This document shows, piece by piece, positions 18,399 through 27,930 of a stretch of 64,000 bases of DNA. The position numbers were made by a program, and so were the translations under genes. The notes beneath the pieces are model-generated. The model ran no database searches. It was not told where the DNA came from and saw only the letters and a program-made list of their open reading frames with translations. The first letter of the stretch is position 1, and each line of letters starts with the position of its first letter. The DNA comes from BPJU01 sp964425225 (lineage in GTDB: Bacteria; Planctomycetota; Planctomycetia; Pirellulales; Pirellulaceae): contig CAYRMD010000019.1 in the NCBI GenBank assembly GCA_964425225.1, positions 3,923 to 67,922 of the forward strand, read 5' to 3'.

Positions 18399-20432
18399 CT
18401 AGGGCTGAGCTCCTTGGCCGGTCTTGGCCGTCGAAGTCAGAGCAGTAGGCTCGCCTTGCGGCTGCTGGGAACTGGGAAACGACGGCCCGGCCTTTTCGAG
18501 TGCATCCAGCAGTTGGCGTTTGGTGATTACATCGCGAAGCACAATGACGTCGTCGGGTCGGCCCGCCGGATAGATCGCCAACAGGGGTATCGAATTAGAA
18601 CGCAACTCGCGCAGCGCTTGTTCGATCTCTGGATTGGCTTCCGTCCAATCGGCCAACAATGGCACTACCTGGTTCCTTTCGACCAGCTCCTTGACTTCCG
18701 AGGTGTTGATTGCCGTGAGCAAATTATACTTGCACGTCAGACACCATTGCGCCGTAAAGTCAACGAGCACCGTTTTTCCTTCAGCAAGCGCCTCCTGTAG
18801 GGCCTTACGGCTAAAGGTTTTCCATGGCAACGAGTGGGCTGAAACCCGGTGCAACGACTGGTCGGTGCCGGCAACAGACGTCGGTGCCATCCACGTAAAT
18901 GCAAATAACCCCACGGCTCCTGTAGCCGCTAAAGCGAATACCCAGCCGCGAACATAACTCATTGCCGAGGCCGTAAGCGGAATACGTCCGACCCACCAAC
19001 AACCGAACCAGACGCCCACCAGCAATGTAAGCGTCGGAATAAACCACACACTGTGAATCGTAGTAAACAGGAAGACTACCGTACCTAGCAGGACAAAGCC
19101 CATGAGCTGTTTAAACGTTTCCATCCAGTGACCGGGTTTCGGGAGAAGCCGCAACCAAGATGGGTTCGCCCCAATTACCAAGTAGGGCAACGCCATACCT
19201 AGTCCGATGCTGCCAAACAGCAGGTAGGTAATCACCGCCGGTTTACCCATGATAAAGGCGAACACAGCGCCCAGCGCTGGGCCACTACAGGGTGTCGATA
19301 GAATGGTTGTGAAGATGCCTTTGAAAAATGCGCCGATAGCCCCTTCTTTTTCCTGAAGCGCGTTTGCCTTACCTCGCCCTAGAAAGCTGGGCACCGACAG
19401 TTCCCATACGCCAAGAAAGCTCAAGGCCATAGCAAACACCAGGACGATCATGGCCACTTTGAACCACGTATGGGTGAATTGTTGGCCCCAGCTCATGTTG
19501 AATACCGCGGCTAGCGTCGCCAGGATCAAGAACACGGACATAATGCCCAGGGAGAACCATAGATTGAGCAGAAAAATCCGCCGGCGATCCTCATGAGCCT
19601 GCTGGGCAAACGCCAAGATTTTCAGACCTACCACCGGTAAGACGCACGGCATGAAGTTCAGCAAAAAACCGCCGAGCAAACCGAAACCCAAATAGATCAC
19701 TACTCCGCGCCACGACCCCTTCGCTGCACTGTCCGTTGTGGGAAGCGATGGAAGCTGCTGCGATGCGGAACCAGCGGCAGCACCCGGTACCTTCGCACCC
19801 GACACGGCTGTCTGTGGTTGGAGAACTTGGGGCAATTGATCCACATAACCGCCAAACTGCGCTACGATACGCTCGTTGCGCAACGGAATACACGCTACCT
19901 GACAAACTTGCCCATCGAAACGAAGTTCCAGCGCCGTACGCGACGGGTCCGCGTCAGCTTGCCATTCAATCGGCGCTGACCACGTTACCTGATCGGAGTG
20001 TTCCTCGACCTCCATCTGAAAAACGTCGTCAAAGCGAATCGCCGGAAGTCGATCGGGCTGAAACTCACCCACCAAACGAGCTTCCTGGGAGATTAAGCGG
20101 ATCTCGGATCGACTGGGGCCACCTTCGGGCTGGGTCAGCGAGTACAAGTGCCAACCTGGGGCGATCGTGGCTGTGAGTTCTAAAGCGCCGCGTCGACTAC
20201 CGCGCTGCAGCACATAGCGGGCTTGAAACTCAACTGGCCGCTGATCCTGCTCTGGTGCAGCAGGCAACAATTCCGCTAACTGGCTGCCCAGGGACAACTC
20301 TGGGTTCTCGGCCGGCGGAGCTTCTCCGGAAATCGAACCGGTTTGACCGAGATTCTCCGTGCACGGCATCCCAGCTAGGATCCCGAGCATCCATGCTCCA
20401 AGGAAGGATCGCCAAACAGCTCGCCACCACAT
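18399..20432 (-). CDS. DsbD-like thiol:disulfide interchange protein
   Basis: Moves reducing power from cytosolic thioredoxin to periplasmic thiols. 677 residues: an N-terminal signal region, a periplasmic alpha-type domain to about residue 220 with the Cys pair in DGQVCQVACIPLR, a CcdA-like membrane domain of about eight helices with its own conserved cysteines (LLNFMPCVLPVVGLK and ILSTPCSGPALG), and a C-terminal thioredoxin domain with W563-C564-x-x-C567 (AQWCLTCK). All three redox Cys pairs are therefore present. A Gln/Pro-rich tail follows. Transcribed toward purM, convergent with it. Likely serves c-type cytochrome maturation, which fits the many haem proteins around; that link is inference. 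Confidence 0.92.
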   Translation of the reverse strand: MWWRAVWRSFLGAWMLGILAGMPCTENLGQTGSISGEAPPAENPELSLGSQLAELLPAAPEQDQRPVEFQARYVLQRGSRRGALELTATIAPGWHLYSLTQPEGGPSRSEIRLISQEARLVGEFQPDRLPAIRFDDVFQMEVEEHSDQVTWSAPIEWQADADPSRTALELRFDGQVCQVACIPLRNERIVAQFGGYVDQLPQVLQPQTAVSGAKVPGAAAGSASQQLPSLPTTDSAAKGSWRGVVIYLGFGLLGGFLLNFMPCVLPVVGLKILAFAQQAHEDRRRIFLLNLWFSLGIMSVFLILATLAAVFNMSWGQQFTHTWFKVAMIVLVFAMALSFLGVWELSVPSFLGRGKANALQEKEGAIGAFFKGIFTTILSTPCSGPALGAVFAFIMGKPAVITYLLFGSIGLGMALPYLVIGANPSWLRLLPKPGHWMETFKQLMGFVLLGTVVFLFTTIHSVWFIPTLTLLVGVWFGCWWVGRIPLTASAMSYVRGWVFALAATGAVGLFAFTWMAPTSVAGTDQSLHRVSAHSLPWKTFSRKALQEALAEGKTVLVDFTAQWCLTCKYNLLTAINTSEVKELVERNQVVPLLADWTEANPEIEQALRELRSNSIPLLAIYPAGRPDDVIVLRDVITKRQLLDALEKAGPSFPSSQQPQGEPTALTSTAKTGQGAQP

Positions 20433-20607
20433 AATTCTCTACCCTTATCGCTGGTCGCGTTCGCTGGTCGCAGCAGTTACGCGGATTCGAGGGACACAAA
20501 TTCACTGCGGTTTGATTGTAGGAAAGCAGCCGAGCAGGGGTCAACGTAGTTTGGGCTGAATCCAGTGACCGCTTGGATGACTTTGTACCGAGCCTTACAT
20601 TTCGGGA

Positions 20608-22272
20608 TTAATCCAGCGGTTCGATATGAGCGGCCGCGGCTGCCTGCCGCAGCTTGCGCAGAGCTCGAGCCTCGATCTGCCGTACGCGTTCCTTGGTTAC
20701 GCCCATCTCCTCACCGACCTGCTTTAGCGTCAGCGGTTCGTGATCGTGTTCAAGGCCGAATCGGCTGATAATGATCTTCTGCTCGCGCTCATCCAAACAC
20801 GACAGAATTCGGCGAATTTGCTGCTCGCGCAACCGCTGCTGGGCCTCCTGCTCCGACTGGTCCGAACGCTCGTCTTTCTGCAGCAAGAACAGTTCTTCTT
20901 GATTGCTACGGAACCGATCGCGATAACGGAACTCTTCCGGTATCGTACGCGCGTAGTTCTTCATGATCGCCCAACTGGCGTAAGTGCTGAACTTGTTGCC
21001 GCGCGAAAAGTCGAACTTTTCTACGGCACGGATCAACGACATATTGCCGTCGCTGACCAGGCTGAAGAAATCGTCGCTGGGCGTAACGTGTCGCTTGGCG
21101 ATCGATACGACCAAGCGCAGGTTGGCCTGCACGATTTGATTCTTTACACGGACGGCTTCTTCATACAGCCGCTCGATTTGGTCCATCAATCGAGGTCGAG
21201 CTTGTTCTATGCTCAATTGCTCGCGCAGCTTAGCCGCCTTGTACTTTAAGTAGTTGTACTTGCGGAACAGGTGATATTCCTGCTCGCGCGTCAACAGCGG
21301 GTGCTCATACAATGCGGCCAAATAAGGCGGCAAGCCTGGCGGTACGCGCATGCGCCGTCCTAGAGTTTCGGCCTGAGGCATCTCGGTCAAAATCACCTGG
21401 TCCGCATCGGGTTGATCGAACGATTCGTGGTAGATGTACTCCAGCGGCAGCTCCATAATGCGCCGTGCGCGCATTTCGTTGATAATTCGGAAGACGGTCG
21501 AGGGCGTGCGGTGGTAGCGAGCTGTCAACGTGGCAACGGAAGTTCCACGGATGTACTGCTCGTAAATACGCCGCTTGGTTTCCTCACCCAAGGGCCCGAC
21601 AGCCGGATCGAAAACGCGCGCCTCCGGATGCGCCTCGTCGAATTGCTTGAGCGTATAGCGAATCGTCTCGACACTGCGTCCCATCTGGCTTGCCAGTCGC
21701 CGCGCGATTTCCGTCGGCAACGCCCCATCCAGTGCCAACTGACGTGCGCGCTCGACAATCTCCGATCGCTCTTCGTCGGTCAACTGGCTGAAGCGTTCGC
21801 CACGCCGCACTCGCTCCGGATTTCGATGCACGAACTGCTGCACACTGCTGGGAAGAAAGGCAACCCGCTTGCGGCCATCCATCAGCACGCGGCGACTCAC
21901 CAGTCCCGCAGCACGCCAGCGAGAAATCGTCTTCGTGGAAACATTGTGCTGACGAGCAAGCTCTTCCAACGTCACTACCGGTTCGGTAAGCTCCTCGGCG
22001 CGCAGATCCGCCGCATCCGTCAAATCCTCGACCAACAGCCGCAAGTCGTGCTGCGCATCTTGGCCACGGATGAGAACATCCGCGCCCAACTGCGGATAAA
22101 AATCCGTCAATCGCTGGCATAGATAGCCATACGTGTAGGTCTGCTGCGGATCCAGCTCGTAAATCAATCGCTCGGCACGATCCGCCTGCGCCAACTTCTT
22201 GTCGCTAGGCGCATAGCGTACCTGCTGATCGCGAAACTGCTGTAGAATTGCCGTTCGGTAAGCTGTGTTCAT
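20608..22272 (-). CDS. Sigma-70 family factor with N-terminal HTH modules, lacking region 3
   Basis: 554 residues. The C-terminal part is a clear sigma factor: region 1.2-like LPPYLAALYEHPLLTREQEY, region 2 NLRLVVSIAKRHV through SDGNMSLIRAVEKFDFSRG and KFSTYASWAIMKNY, and region 4 LTLKQVGEEMGVTKERVRQI. Between regions 2 and 4 there are only about 45 residues, so region 3 is essentially absent. Upstream, residues about 100-280 hold three possible helix-turn-helix units: ELARQHNVSTKTISRWRAAG (MerR/excisionase-like), a segment ending SVETIRYTLKQF, and VATLTARYHRTPSTVFRIIN. Long sigma factors with such fronts are, as I recall, typical of Pirellula-type planctomycetes. Promoter specificity unknown. 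Confidence 0.9.
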   Translation of the reverse strand: MNTAYRTAILQQFRDQQVRYAPSDKKLAQADRAERLIYELDPQQTYTYGYLCQRLTDFYPQLGADVLIRGQDAQHDLRLLVEDLTDAADLRAEELTEPVVTLEELARQHNVSTKTISRWRAAGLVSRRVLMDGRKRVAFLPSSVQQFVHRNPERVRRGERFSQLTDEERSEIVERARQLALDGALPTEIARRLASQMGRSVETIRYTLKQFDEAHPEARVFDPAVGPLGEETKRRIYEQYIRGTSVATLTARYHRTPSTVFRIINEMRARRIMELPLEYIYHESFDQPDADQVILTEMPQAETLGRRMRVPPGLPPYLAALYEHPLLTREQEYHLFRKYNYLKYKAAKLREQLSIEQARPRLMDQIERLYEEAVRVKNQIVQANLRLVVSIAKRHVTPSDDFFSLVSDGNMSLIRAVEKFDFSRGNKFSTYASWAIMKNYARTIPEEFRYRDRFRSNQEELFLLQKDERSDQSEQEAQQRLREQQIRRILSCLDEREQKIIISRFGLEHDHEPLTLKQVGEEMGVTKERVRQIEARALRKLRQAAAAAHIEPLD

Positions 22273-22926
22273 CGTAATGTCTCACACCCCGTGGGCCTTT
22301 CCACCAACCCAAGCTGGCTTTCATCCCTGAACGACTCCTTAGAAGTCGGGAAAGGTTAGCCCCACAAATTTGCCTACAACTCTGTTCCGAAGAATCAACA
22401 TGCACCGTTGATGACAGGAGCAAATTTCGTGCCGTAATGCGTCCTTGCTTCGTTCGTGCCCCCATCTATACGTTTATACGGCTTGACATCCACTTCGGTT
22501 CGACGTACGGGTGCAAACTAAAGCTGTTTTCGGGCAACAATTTATCGCAAGGCACTTCTATCTTTATAGACGATCTAGCCCCGCAATTGACTTACAATTT
22601 TCCCCAAAAATGCTGGCCAAATGTGGCTCCGGATGCTGGGTACTAAGCGCCGCAAATCAAGGCGCTCTGTGTGCAGCCGCCCTGCGAAGCCCTCCCCCAA
22701 TCGAAAACCACGTCCCTTCCTTCTATTAAACCCGATACCGAACGCTAAGTCCTCAGCTTGACATCACATTTGGTTAACTTCGCGCTTAGCACAGGACGAA
22801 CATATGCCATAGGCCGGAGCCGGAACTGGCAATCTGGGCAAAATACTTGGCCCTTTGGCAGCTCCGCAACCGCACTGGCCCAACATCAGGCTTCACTTCA
22901 GGACCTGTGCTTAGGGGTATTCTGAG
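22273..22926. other. Divergent intergenic region upstream of the sigma factor
   Basis: About 650 bases between the leftward sigma gene and the rightward secreted-protein gene. TTGACA-like hexamers occur at about 22483 and 22756 but neither has a convincing -10 box at 16-18 bases. No gene, RNA or repeat copy recognised. Confidence 0.4.
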
Positions 22927-24450
22927 TTGGGTACCAAATCTTGGCATAACGCGGCTCGAGCGCAAACGTTGCTGAGGCCAACTGGCGTGGGGTTGGCAGC
23001 CGCCATGCTGTTGGGTTCGGCTTTCACCCAAGTTGCTAAGGCCAGCGACTCCGATCCTTCGGTGTTGATGCCGCAGCTTGAAAATCGATGGATCGAGTAC
23101 CGCGTGGTTTTCGAGTTGTCTGGAAAGCTGCTTTGGAAAAGTAGCCAATCCGAGGGGAGCACGCCGGTCGAAGTACGCAGCGATCAGGTTTACCGCGAAC
23201 GGGTCGTGCGTTTGGATAAACCGAATTCTCAGCCTAACAGTGAAAGGCAAGGTAGCGAAGCCCATCTGTTCCATGCGGCACGCTGGTACGATTCGGCGAC
23301 GGGCCAATATGTCGTTTCGGGAAAGGAAAGTCGGACACGGTTGGCCGACCAGCGGCGGCTGGTCATCCTGGACCGCCTGGCTGGGCCGTTGCGTGCTTAC
23401 TCGCCTTGGGAGCCGCTCCCTCGTGCGGAACGCGATCTTGTAGACCTTCCGTTTCCCACTTTTGCTGTGGAGCGACTTTTTGTGGATCGCCCGTTGCGCC
23501 CGGGACAGACGTGGCAAGTGGACTCCGCGGGACTTGCCGACTGCCTCGGTCTGACGGAAGTAACCGGTGGTCAAGTGCAGGGTCAATGGGTCCGCAATGA
23601 GGGCCCCTTGGCTATGGTGCAGTGGGAGGGGCAAATCCAGGGCCGTGTCGAGCAAGCTCGTACAACGCTTCAGATCCAAGGGCGGGGTCAAGTGAGTTGC
23701 CAGGAGCGACTGGTGCGATGGTTGGCTGTTTCGATTGCGGAAAAGCGATCGATCAGTGAAGCGCAACCCGGGTTGGATATCACGGCCCGCCTGCGGATTG
23801 TGGCTCGACCGTTCACCGAACGGGACGAACGCTCCGAGCACCTGGAAGCGGTTCCGGAACCAATATTTGAACAGGCGGTGGTGTTGGTCCGCACAGATAA
23901 TCCCCGCGGTCACTGGTCGATTTTGCACGAGCCGGATTGGCTGTTGATCGTCGAACGCTTCGATATATCGATCTTGAGGCTTTTTCATGAGGGACAGTTG
24001 CTGGCTCAGATGATTGTCAGCGTGTTGCCTGATGCACCACCGGAGCGCCAACTGGCCCCATCGGGTTTCCAGCAAGAGATACTCAGTGCGCTGAAACCCT
24101 ACTCGGGGCAAATCCTGGAAACCACACAGGGTGTCAACCGAAATGGGGTGCGCGTGTTGCGGGCTACGGCTGTCGGTACGGTAGGAGAACGAGCTTTGCA
24201 ATGGTTTTTTTATCACCTGTCGGACGACGCTGGGCACTGTGCCAGTTTGGTATTCACTGTGGAAACCGATAAACTGGAACTCTTCGGTGAACGGGATCGA
24301 GTGGTGGTCGAGACATTCGCTTTTGGGCCCGCCGGTGACAAGCCACCCGTGTCGGATCGGCCGCCGGGTCCCTCGGAGGATTTGCCGTCCCGGCCGCAGC
24401 GGTCCGCTGATATCTCGGCCGGCAAACAGTCTCCTAGCACTACCAAGTAA
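22927..24450 (+). CDS. Secreted protein of unknown function
   Basis: 507 residues. The N-terminus has a short charged lead with two Arg, a hydrophobic stretch (GVGLAAAMLLGSAF) and an Ala-rich cleavage region (QVAKASDSD), so it is probably exported. The rest is beta-rich and hydrophilic, ending in a Pro/Ser-rich tail (after about residue 470). I recognise no catalytic motif or domain. The TTG at 22927 is the first start after an upstream stop at 22912; a GTG at 22987 would leave a weak signal. An antisense frame of 626 codons over the same bases is a shadow: it is Arg/Gln/Ser-rich with no protein features. Convergent with the WYL regulator. Confidence 0.75.
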   Translation: MGTKSWHNAARAQTLLRPTGVGLAAAMLLGSAFTQVAKASDSDPSVLMPQLENRWIEYRVVFELSGKLLWKSSQSEGSTPVEVRSDQVYRERVVRLDKPNSQPNSERQGSEAHLFHAARWYDSATGQYVVSGKESRTRLADQRRLVILDRLAGPLRAYSPWEPLPRAERDLVDLPFPTFAVERLFVDRPLRPGQTWQVDSAGLADCLGLTEVTGGQVQGQWVRNEGPLAMVQWEGQIQGRVEQARTTLQIQGRGQVSCQERLVRWLAVSIAEKRSISEAQPGLDITARLRIVARPFTERDERSEHLEAVPEPIFEQAVVLVRTDNPRGHWSILHEPDWLLIVERFDISILRLFHEGQLLAQMIVSVLPDAPPERQLAPSGFQQEILSALKPYSGQILETTQGVNRNGVRVLRATAVGTVGERALQWFFYHLSDDAGHCASLVFTVETDKLELFGERDRVVVETFAFGPAGDKPPVSDRPPGPSEDLPSRPQRSADISAGKQSPSTTK

Positions 24451-24517
24451 GGAACCGACCGTCGTTCCCCGTTCCCAATCGAGCCGATCGGGACGAAATG
24501 AGCTGGGTAACGATCCA

Positions 24518-25264
24518 CTAGCGAAGGTCCAGCACGCGAGGATCATCCGGCAGGCTCCGTGTCCGTAGATGGGCCGGCAGTGTGTATGTCTGGTTCGAGA
24601 CTGTAATGTTCCGAATGTCCGAAATGCAAACACGTACGATTCGCTGATGTTGAGTCGAACGCCCAAACAGCCACCACGTATGGTGATCCGCTATGAGCCG
24701 ATATGGCGCTAGCTGGATGCGGCGGGGCTTTAACGGCGGGTAAGGCAACCAACGCATTTCCAGCCGAAGCTGACGGCGCCGGACCATCCCCTCCAATATC
24801 TGCTCGACCAGATCCATTGTGTGAGCTGGATAGGTTGGTAACGGTAAATCGACCTCGCAGCAGTTCAACAGAGTTCCAACCGCTTCACGGATAGAACTGG
24901 GGAAAGTGAGCATCAATCGTGCTAACGATTCCCGAACCGAAATGCGAAATTGGGGAACAGCACAAAGTACGGAAAGATGCGAGGTCAACACCAGCTTAGC
25001 CACATCGCGAACCGACAAGCCCAGGCCTACCGGTAACGGTTCCGGCTCTTTTTCCAAACGATAGCCGCACGTTCGGTTATCAAAAGCAATCCGGATCCCG
25101 GCACGGCGGATCAGGTTCAAATCCCGATAAATTGTGCGCCGGCTAACCTTGAATCGTTGCGATAGCTCTTTGGCGTTGAAAGCCGTGCCCCCTTGCAAAC
25201 AGGCCAACAACCTAATGGTGCGCGCCTGTTTAGCGAACGATATTGCCGAGGCATTCTCACCCAT
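24518..25264 (-). CDS. HTH-WYL domain transcriptional regulator (YafY type)
   Basis: About 248 residues from the ATG at 25264; a GTG at 25312 could add 16 residues. The N-terminal winged HTH is clear: RLLACLQGG, then ELSQRFKVSRRTIYRDLNLI and the wing IRIAFDNRTCGYRL. The C-terminal part resembles a WYL ligand-sensing domain: RRIQLAPYRLIADHHTWWLF corresponds to the usual P-Y-x-L-x-x-x-x-x-W-Y-L segment, with WWL in place of WYL. Family members bind nucleic-acid or small-molecule ligands and act as repressors or activators. It is divergent from the tRNA-Gly/tig region; its targets are unknown. Confidence 0.88.
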   Translation of the reverse strand: MGENASAISFAKQARTIRLLACLQGGTAFNAKELSQRFKVSRRTIYRDLNLIRRAGIRIAFDNRTCGYRLEKEPEPLPVGLGLSVRDVAKLVLTSHLSVLCAVPQFRISVRESLARLMLTFPSSIREAVGTLLNCCEVDLPLPTYPAHTMDLVEQILEGMVRRRQLRLEMRWLPYPPLKPRRIQLAPYRLIADHHTWWLFGRSTQHQRIVRVCISDIRNITVSNQTYTLPAHLRTRSLPDDPRVLDLR

Positions 25265-25553
25265 AGCTGCGCTCGGTTCCCGAAGTTCATGGTGGTGGTG
25301 GGCTAGTGGCACGTCACCCTGGACGTCTTGATCCGGTGTCAGAATCTTTCTATTGCCATAATCACCCCGATGGCTGGTATCCCATCAGATACACAATGGC
25401 TAGCTACACGTCGGCTTGTCTGCTACCCGGAGCGCGATACATTGGTCAATAGGAAGGAGGTCGATGCGCGACGGTCCGCAACTGCCCTTGCAAAGGCAAC
25501 TGTGCGACCTATAATCGCTTCCAAAGCGGAGGAAGCTGCCTTATCGGCTTCAT

Positions 25554-25626
25554 GCGGGTGTAGCTCAGGTGGTAGAGCACAACGTTGCCAACGTTGTTGT
25601 CGTGGGTTCGAGTCCCATCACCCGCT
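25554..25626 (+). tRNA. tRNA-Gly (anticodon GCC)
   Basis: Full cloverleaf by eye: acceptor GCGGGTG (25554-25560) pairs with CACCCGC (25619-25625) and T follows as discriminator; D arm GCTC/GAGC; anticodon stem CAACG/CGTTG around loop TTGCCAA with anticodon GCC at 25587-25589; T arm GTGGG-TTCGAGT-CCCAT. No CCA is encoded. It lies 83 bases before the trigger factor gene on the same strand. Confidence 0.95.
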
Positions 25627-25709
25627 TTCGCAAAGGACAGGAGAAATGCTCGCCCTGACGTAGCCGCGACGGGTGCTGCGTCGGGGCAATTGTCTCTATA
25701 GGTGACTCC

Positions 25710-27200
25710 ATGAGCGACGCTGAGAAAGTAGACGCGCCGGAAACCCGTTCGGCCAGCGAGTCCCAGACCGAGCCTCGACGAAAGCTGGCGCTAGAAGTCG
25801 ACATGCGACACACCGATGCCTGCCAGCGGCACGTGATCGTAAAAGTTTCGGCTGACGACGTCCAGTATTATCGCGACAAAGCTCTCGATAACTTGGCCGA
25901 AGCAGCCGCCGTGCCCGGTTTCCGACCAGGACGGGCACCGCGCCAACTGGTGGCCAATTTTTATCGGGATAAAATCAGCGAACAAGTCAAGGCCACTGTC
26001 GTACAAGAAGCCCTCGCACAACTCGTCGACGAAAAGCGATTCGTACCCATAAGCGAACCCGATCTGAATTTGGATTCGATCGAACTGACCGTGGATGGAC
26101 ATTTGACGTTCGAATTTGACATCGAGGTAAGGCCGGAGTTCGAGCTTCCCGAGTGGAAAGGCTTAACCTTAGAGGAGTTATCCTACGAGCCGACCGAGCC
26201 CGATATCGAACGTCAAATTTCGCTCATGCTGGAAAACCACATACACTACGAGCCCATTTTGGAACCAGCGCAGAAGGAAGACCTCATCGAAGTGCGTTTG
26301 CATTTAATGGAAGACGGATCGGTCGCCCGTTCTAGTCAGGAAGCCGTTTTCCATCTGCGCCCAGTGTTAATGTGGCGCGATGCGCGCATTGAAAACGCAG
26401 ATCAACTTCTGGTGGGTAAAAACGCCGGCGAACGGGTAGCGGTCAAAGTGCAACTGGCGGAAACTATTCCGGACGCCCGTTGGCGAGGGCGTTTAGTGGA
26501 TGGGGAACTAGAGCTCATTGAAGTCAAACGCGCTCGCCGCCCGGAAATTACGCCTGAACTGCTCCGAGAGCTCGGCTGTTCCTCGTACGAGCAACTTCGA
26601 GATCGTGCTCGCGAACAGCTTGTAAAACGATTCCAGTTCTACCGCGACGAATCGATGAGCCAGCAAATCACGGATGCCCTTTTAAAAAACGCCCGTTGGG
26701 ACCTTCCTGCCTCGTTGCTAAGACGGCAAGTAAGGCGTGAAACAGAAAGACTGGCTAGCGAGTTGGCTTGGCGTGGATTCAACCAGCGCCAAATCGACGC
26801 CTACACGAACCAGGTCCGCCACGAACTGCGAGAAGAAGCCGCCGCACGGTTACGGCGACATTTTATTCTCGAACGCATCGCCGAAGAATTGGACATTACT
26901 CCCTCAGAAGAAATGGTGGACCGGTATGTCGAAGAAGTGGCTCGTGCGCGGGGGGAATCGCCACGGCGGCTGCGAGCCCGGCTAGAAAAGACGGGTAACC
27001 TCGATGGAATACGTAATCTCATCGTCGAAACCCTAGTCTTGGCCGAAATCCGAAACCATGCCCAAATCGTTCGCAAACCGTTCAGTTGGGAGGAAGAGTC
27101 TAGCTCGGCCGTAAGCCAGTCAATTTTCTCCGAAAAAGAAATCCCCTTGGCACGCAGCGATGAGCCAGATACCCTCATCAAACCGACGAGCCACGGCTAG
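25710..27200 (+). CDS. tig: Trigger factor (ribosome-associated chaperone/PPIase)
   Basis: Binds nascent chains at the ribosome exit tunnel and assists folding. 496 residues, somewhat longer than the usual 430-450. The ribosome-binding N-domain shows the family motif PGFRPGRAPRQLV (usual GFRxGKxP) at about residues 70-82; the FKBP-like middle domain (about 165-250) runs from EDLIEVRLHLMEDG to GELELIEVKRAR and looks divergent; the C-terminal helical domain follows from PEITPELLRELG. A 35-residue N-terminal extension precedes the N-domain. The 3' end overlaps a possible early clpP start. The order tig-clpP is a common chaperone-protease arrangement. Confidence 0.93.
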   Translation: MSDAEKVDAPETRSASESQTEPRRKLALEVDMRHTDACQRHVIVKVSADDVQYYRDKALDNLAEAAAVPGFRPGRAPRQLVANFYRDKISEQVKATVVQEALAQLVDEKRFVPISEPDLNLDSIELTVDGHLTFEFDIEVRPEFELPEWKGLTLEELSYEPTEPDIERQISLMLENHIHYEPILEPAQKEDLIEVRLHLMEDGSVARSSQEAVFHLRPVLMWRDARIENADQLLVGKNAGERVAVKVQLAETIPDARWRGRLVDGELELIEVKRARRPEITPELLRELGCSSYEQLRDRAREQLVKRFQFYRDESMSQQITDALLKNARWDLPASLLRRQVRRETERLASELAWRGFNQRQIDAYTNQVRHELREEAAARLRRHFILERIAEELDITPSEEMVDRYVEEVARARGESPRRLRARLEKTGNLDGIRNLIVETLVLAEIRNHAQIVRKPFSWEEESSSAVSQSIFSEKEIPLARSDEPDTLIKPTSHG

Positions 27201-27252
27201 ATTATTTACCGGACAGACTCCCGTCTTTCCTGGAGGAGGACGCTCGCAACCC

Positions 27253-27888
27253 ATGGAGCAACTACCCGGATCCCTCGGCAGCCTGTGGAACTCCTATACC
27301 TACCAAACCTACCAGCGTCAGCGCATGTTGACGTTGGGGGATCTTCTATTGGAAAACCGGATCGTCTTTCTCCAGGGCGAGATCTACGGGCCGACGGCCA
27401 ATGAAGTCGTCATGAAGCTCTTGTACTTGCAAAGTGAAAACCGTCGAAAAGAAATCCATTTGTATATCAACTCTCCGGGAGGCGATATTTACTCGACCTT
27501 AGCCATCTACGACACGATGCAAATCCTAAGCTGTCCGGTGGCTACGTACTGCGTCGGACTGGCTGCCAGCGGTGCTGCTGTACTTTTAGTCGGAGGTTCC
27601 AAGGGAAAACGCTTTGCACTCCCCCATTCTCGTGTAATGCTTCATCAACCATGGGGAGGGGTAGGAGGTCAAGTCACCGACATTGAAATCCAATGTAACG
27701 AAATGCTCAGGGCTCGTGAAACGCTGAACCAAATTTTGGCCTACCACACCGGACAAAGTATTGAGAAAATCGCAGCCGACACAGATAGAGACTTTTACAT
27801 GACCGCCGAACAGGCCAAGGAGTACGGCGTGGTGGACGAGATTTTGTATAAGCCGGCGGCCGTCGTGGATGAGGAGGCCGAGCGTTAA
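27253..27888 (+). CDS. clpP: ATP-dependent Clp protease proteolytic subunit (first of two)
   Basis: Serine peptidase subunit that forms the barrel working with ClpX/ClpA-type ATPases. From the ATG at 27253 it has 211 residues with S106 (GLAASGAAV), H131 (MLHQPWGG) and D180 (DTDRDFYM) as the triad. GGAGGAGG lies 13 bases upstream, a long spacing; an ATG at 27160 overlapping tig would add 31 residues and has no Shine-Dalgarno. The Ser-flanking residues differ from the canonical GQAASMGA, having Gly-Ala after Ser. The core IVFLQGEIYGPTANEVVMKL and the handle region (LAYHTGQSIEKIAADTDRD) are otherwise complete. A divergent paralogue partnering the next gene is likely. Confidence 0.93.
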   Translation: MEQLPGSLGSLWNSYTYQTYQRQRMLTLGDLLLENRIVFLQGEIYGPTANEVVMKLLYLQSENRRKEIHLYINSPGGDIYSTLAIYDTMQILSCPVATYCVGLAASGAAVLLVGGSKGKRFALPHSRVMLHQPWGGVGGQVTDIEIQCNEMLRARETLNQILAYHTGQSIEKIAADTDRDFYMTAEQAKEYGVVDEILYKPAAVVDEEAER

Positions 27889-27930
27889 CCCGGAGAATAG
27901 CTCAGCCTATCCCCAAAAAGGATCCTACGT

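Noticed and set aside
22786..24666. Minus-strand open frame of 626 codons
   Set aside because: It is antisense to the secreted-protein gene, is Arg/Gln/Ser/His-rich, and has no signal, domain or plausible start.
25100..25125. T-loop-like ggttcaaatccc inside the WYL regulator
   Set aside because: The flanking bases do not pair as a T stem and no acceptor or anticodon arm fits; it is codon text.
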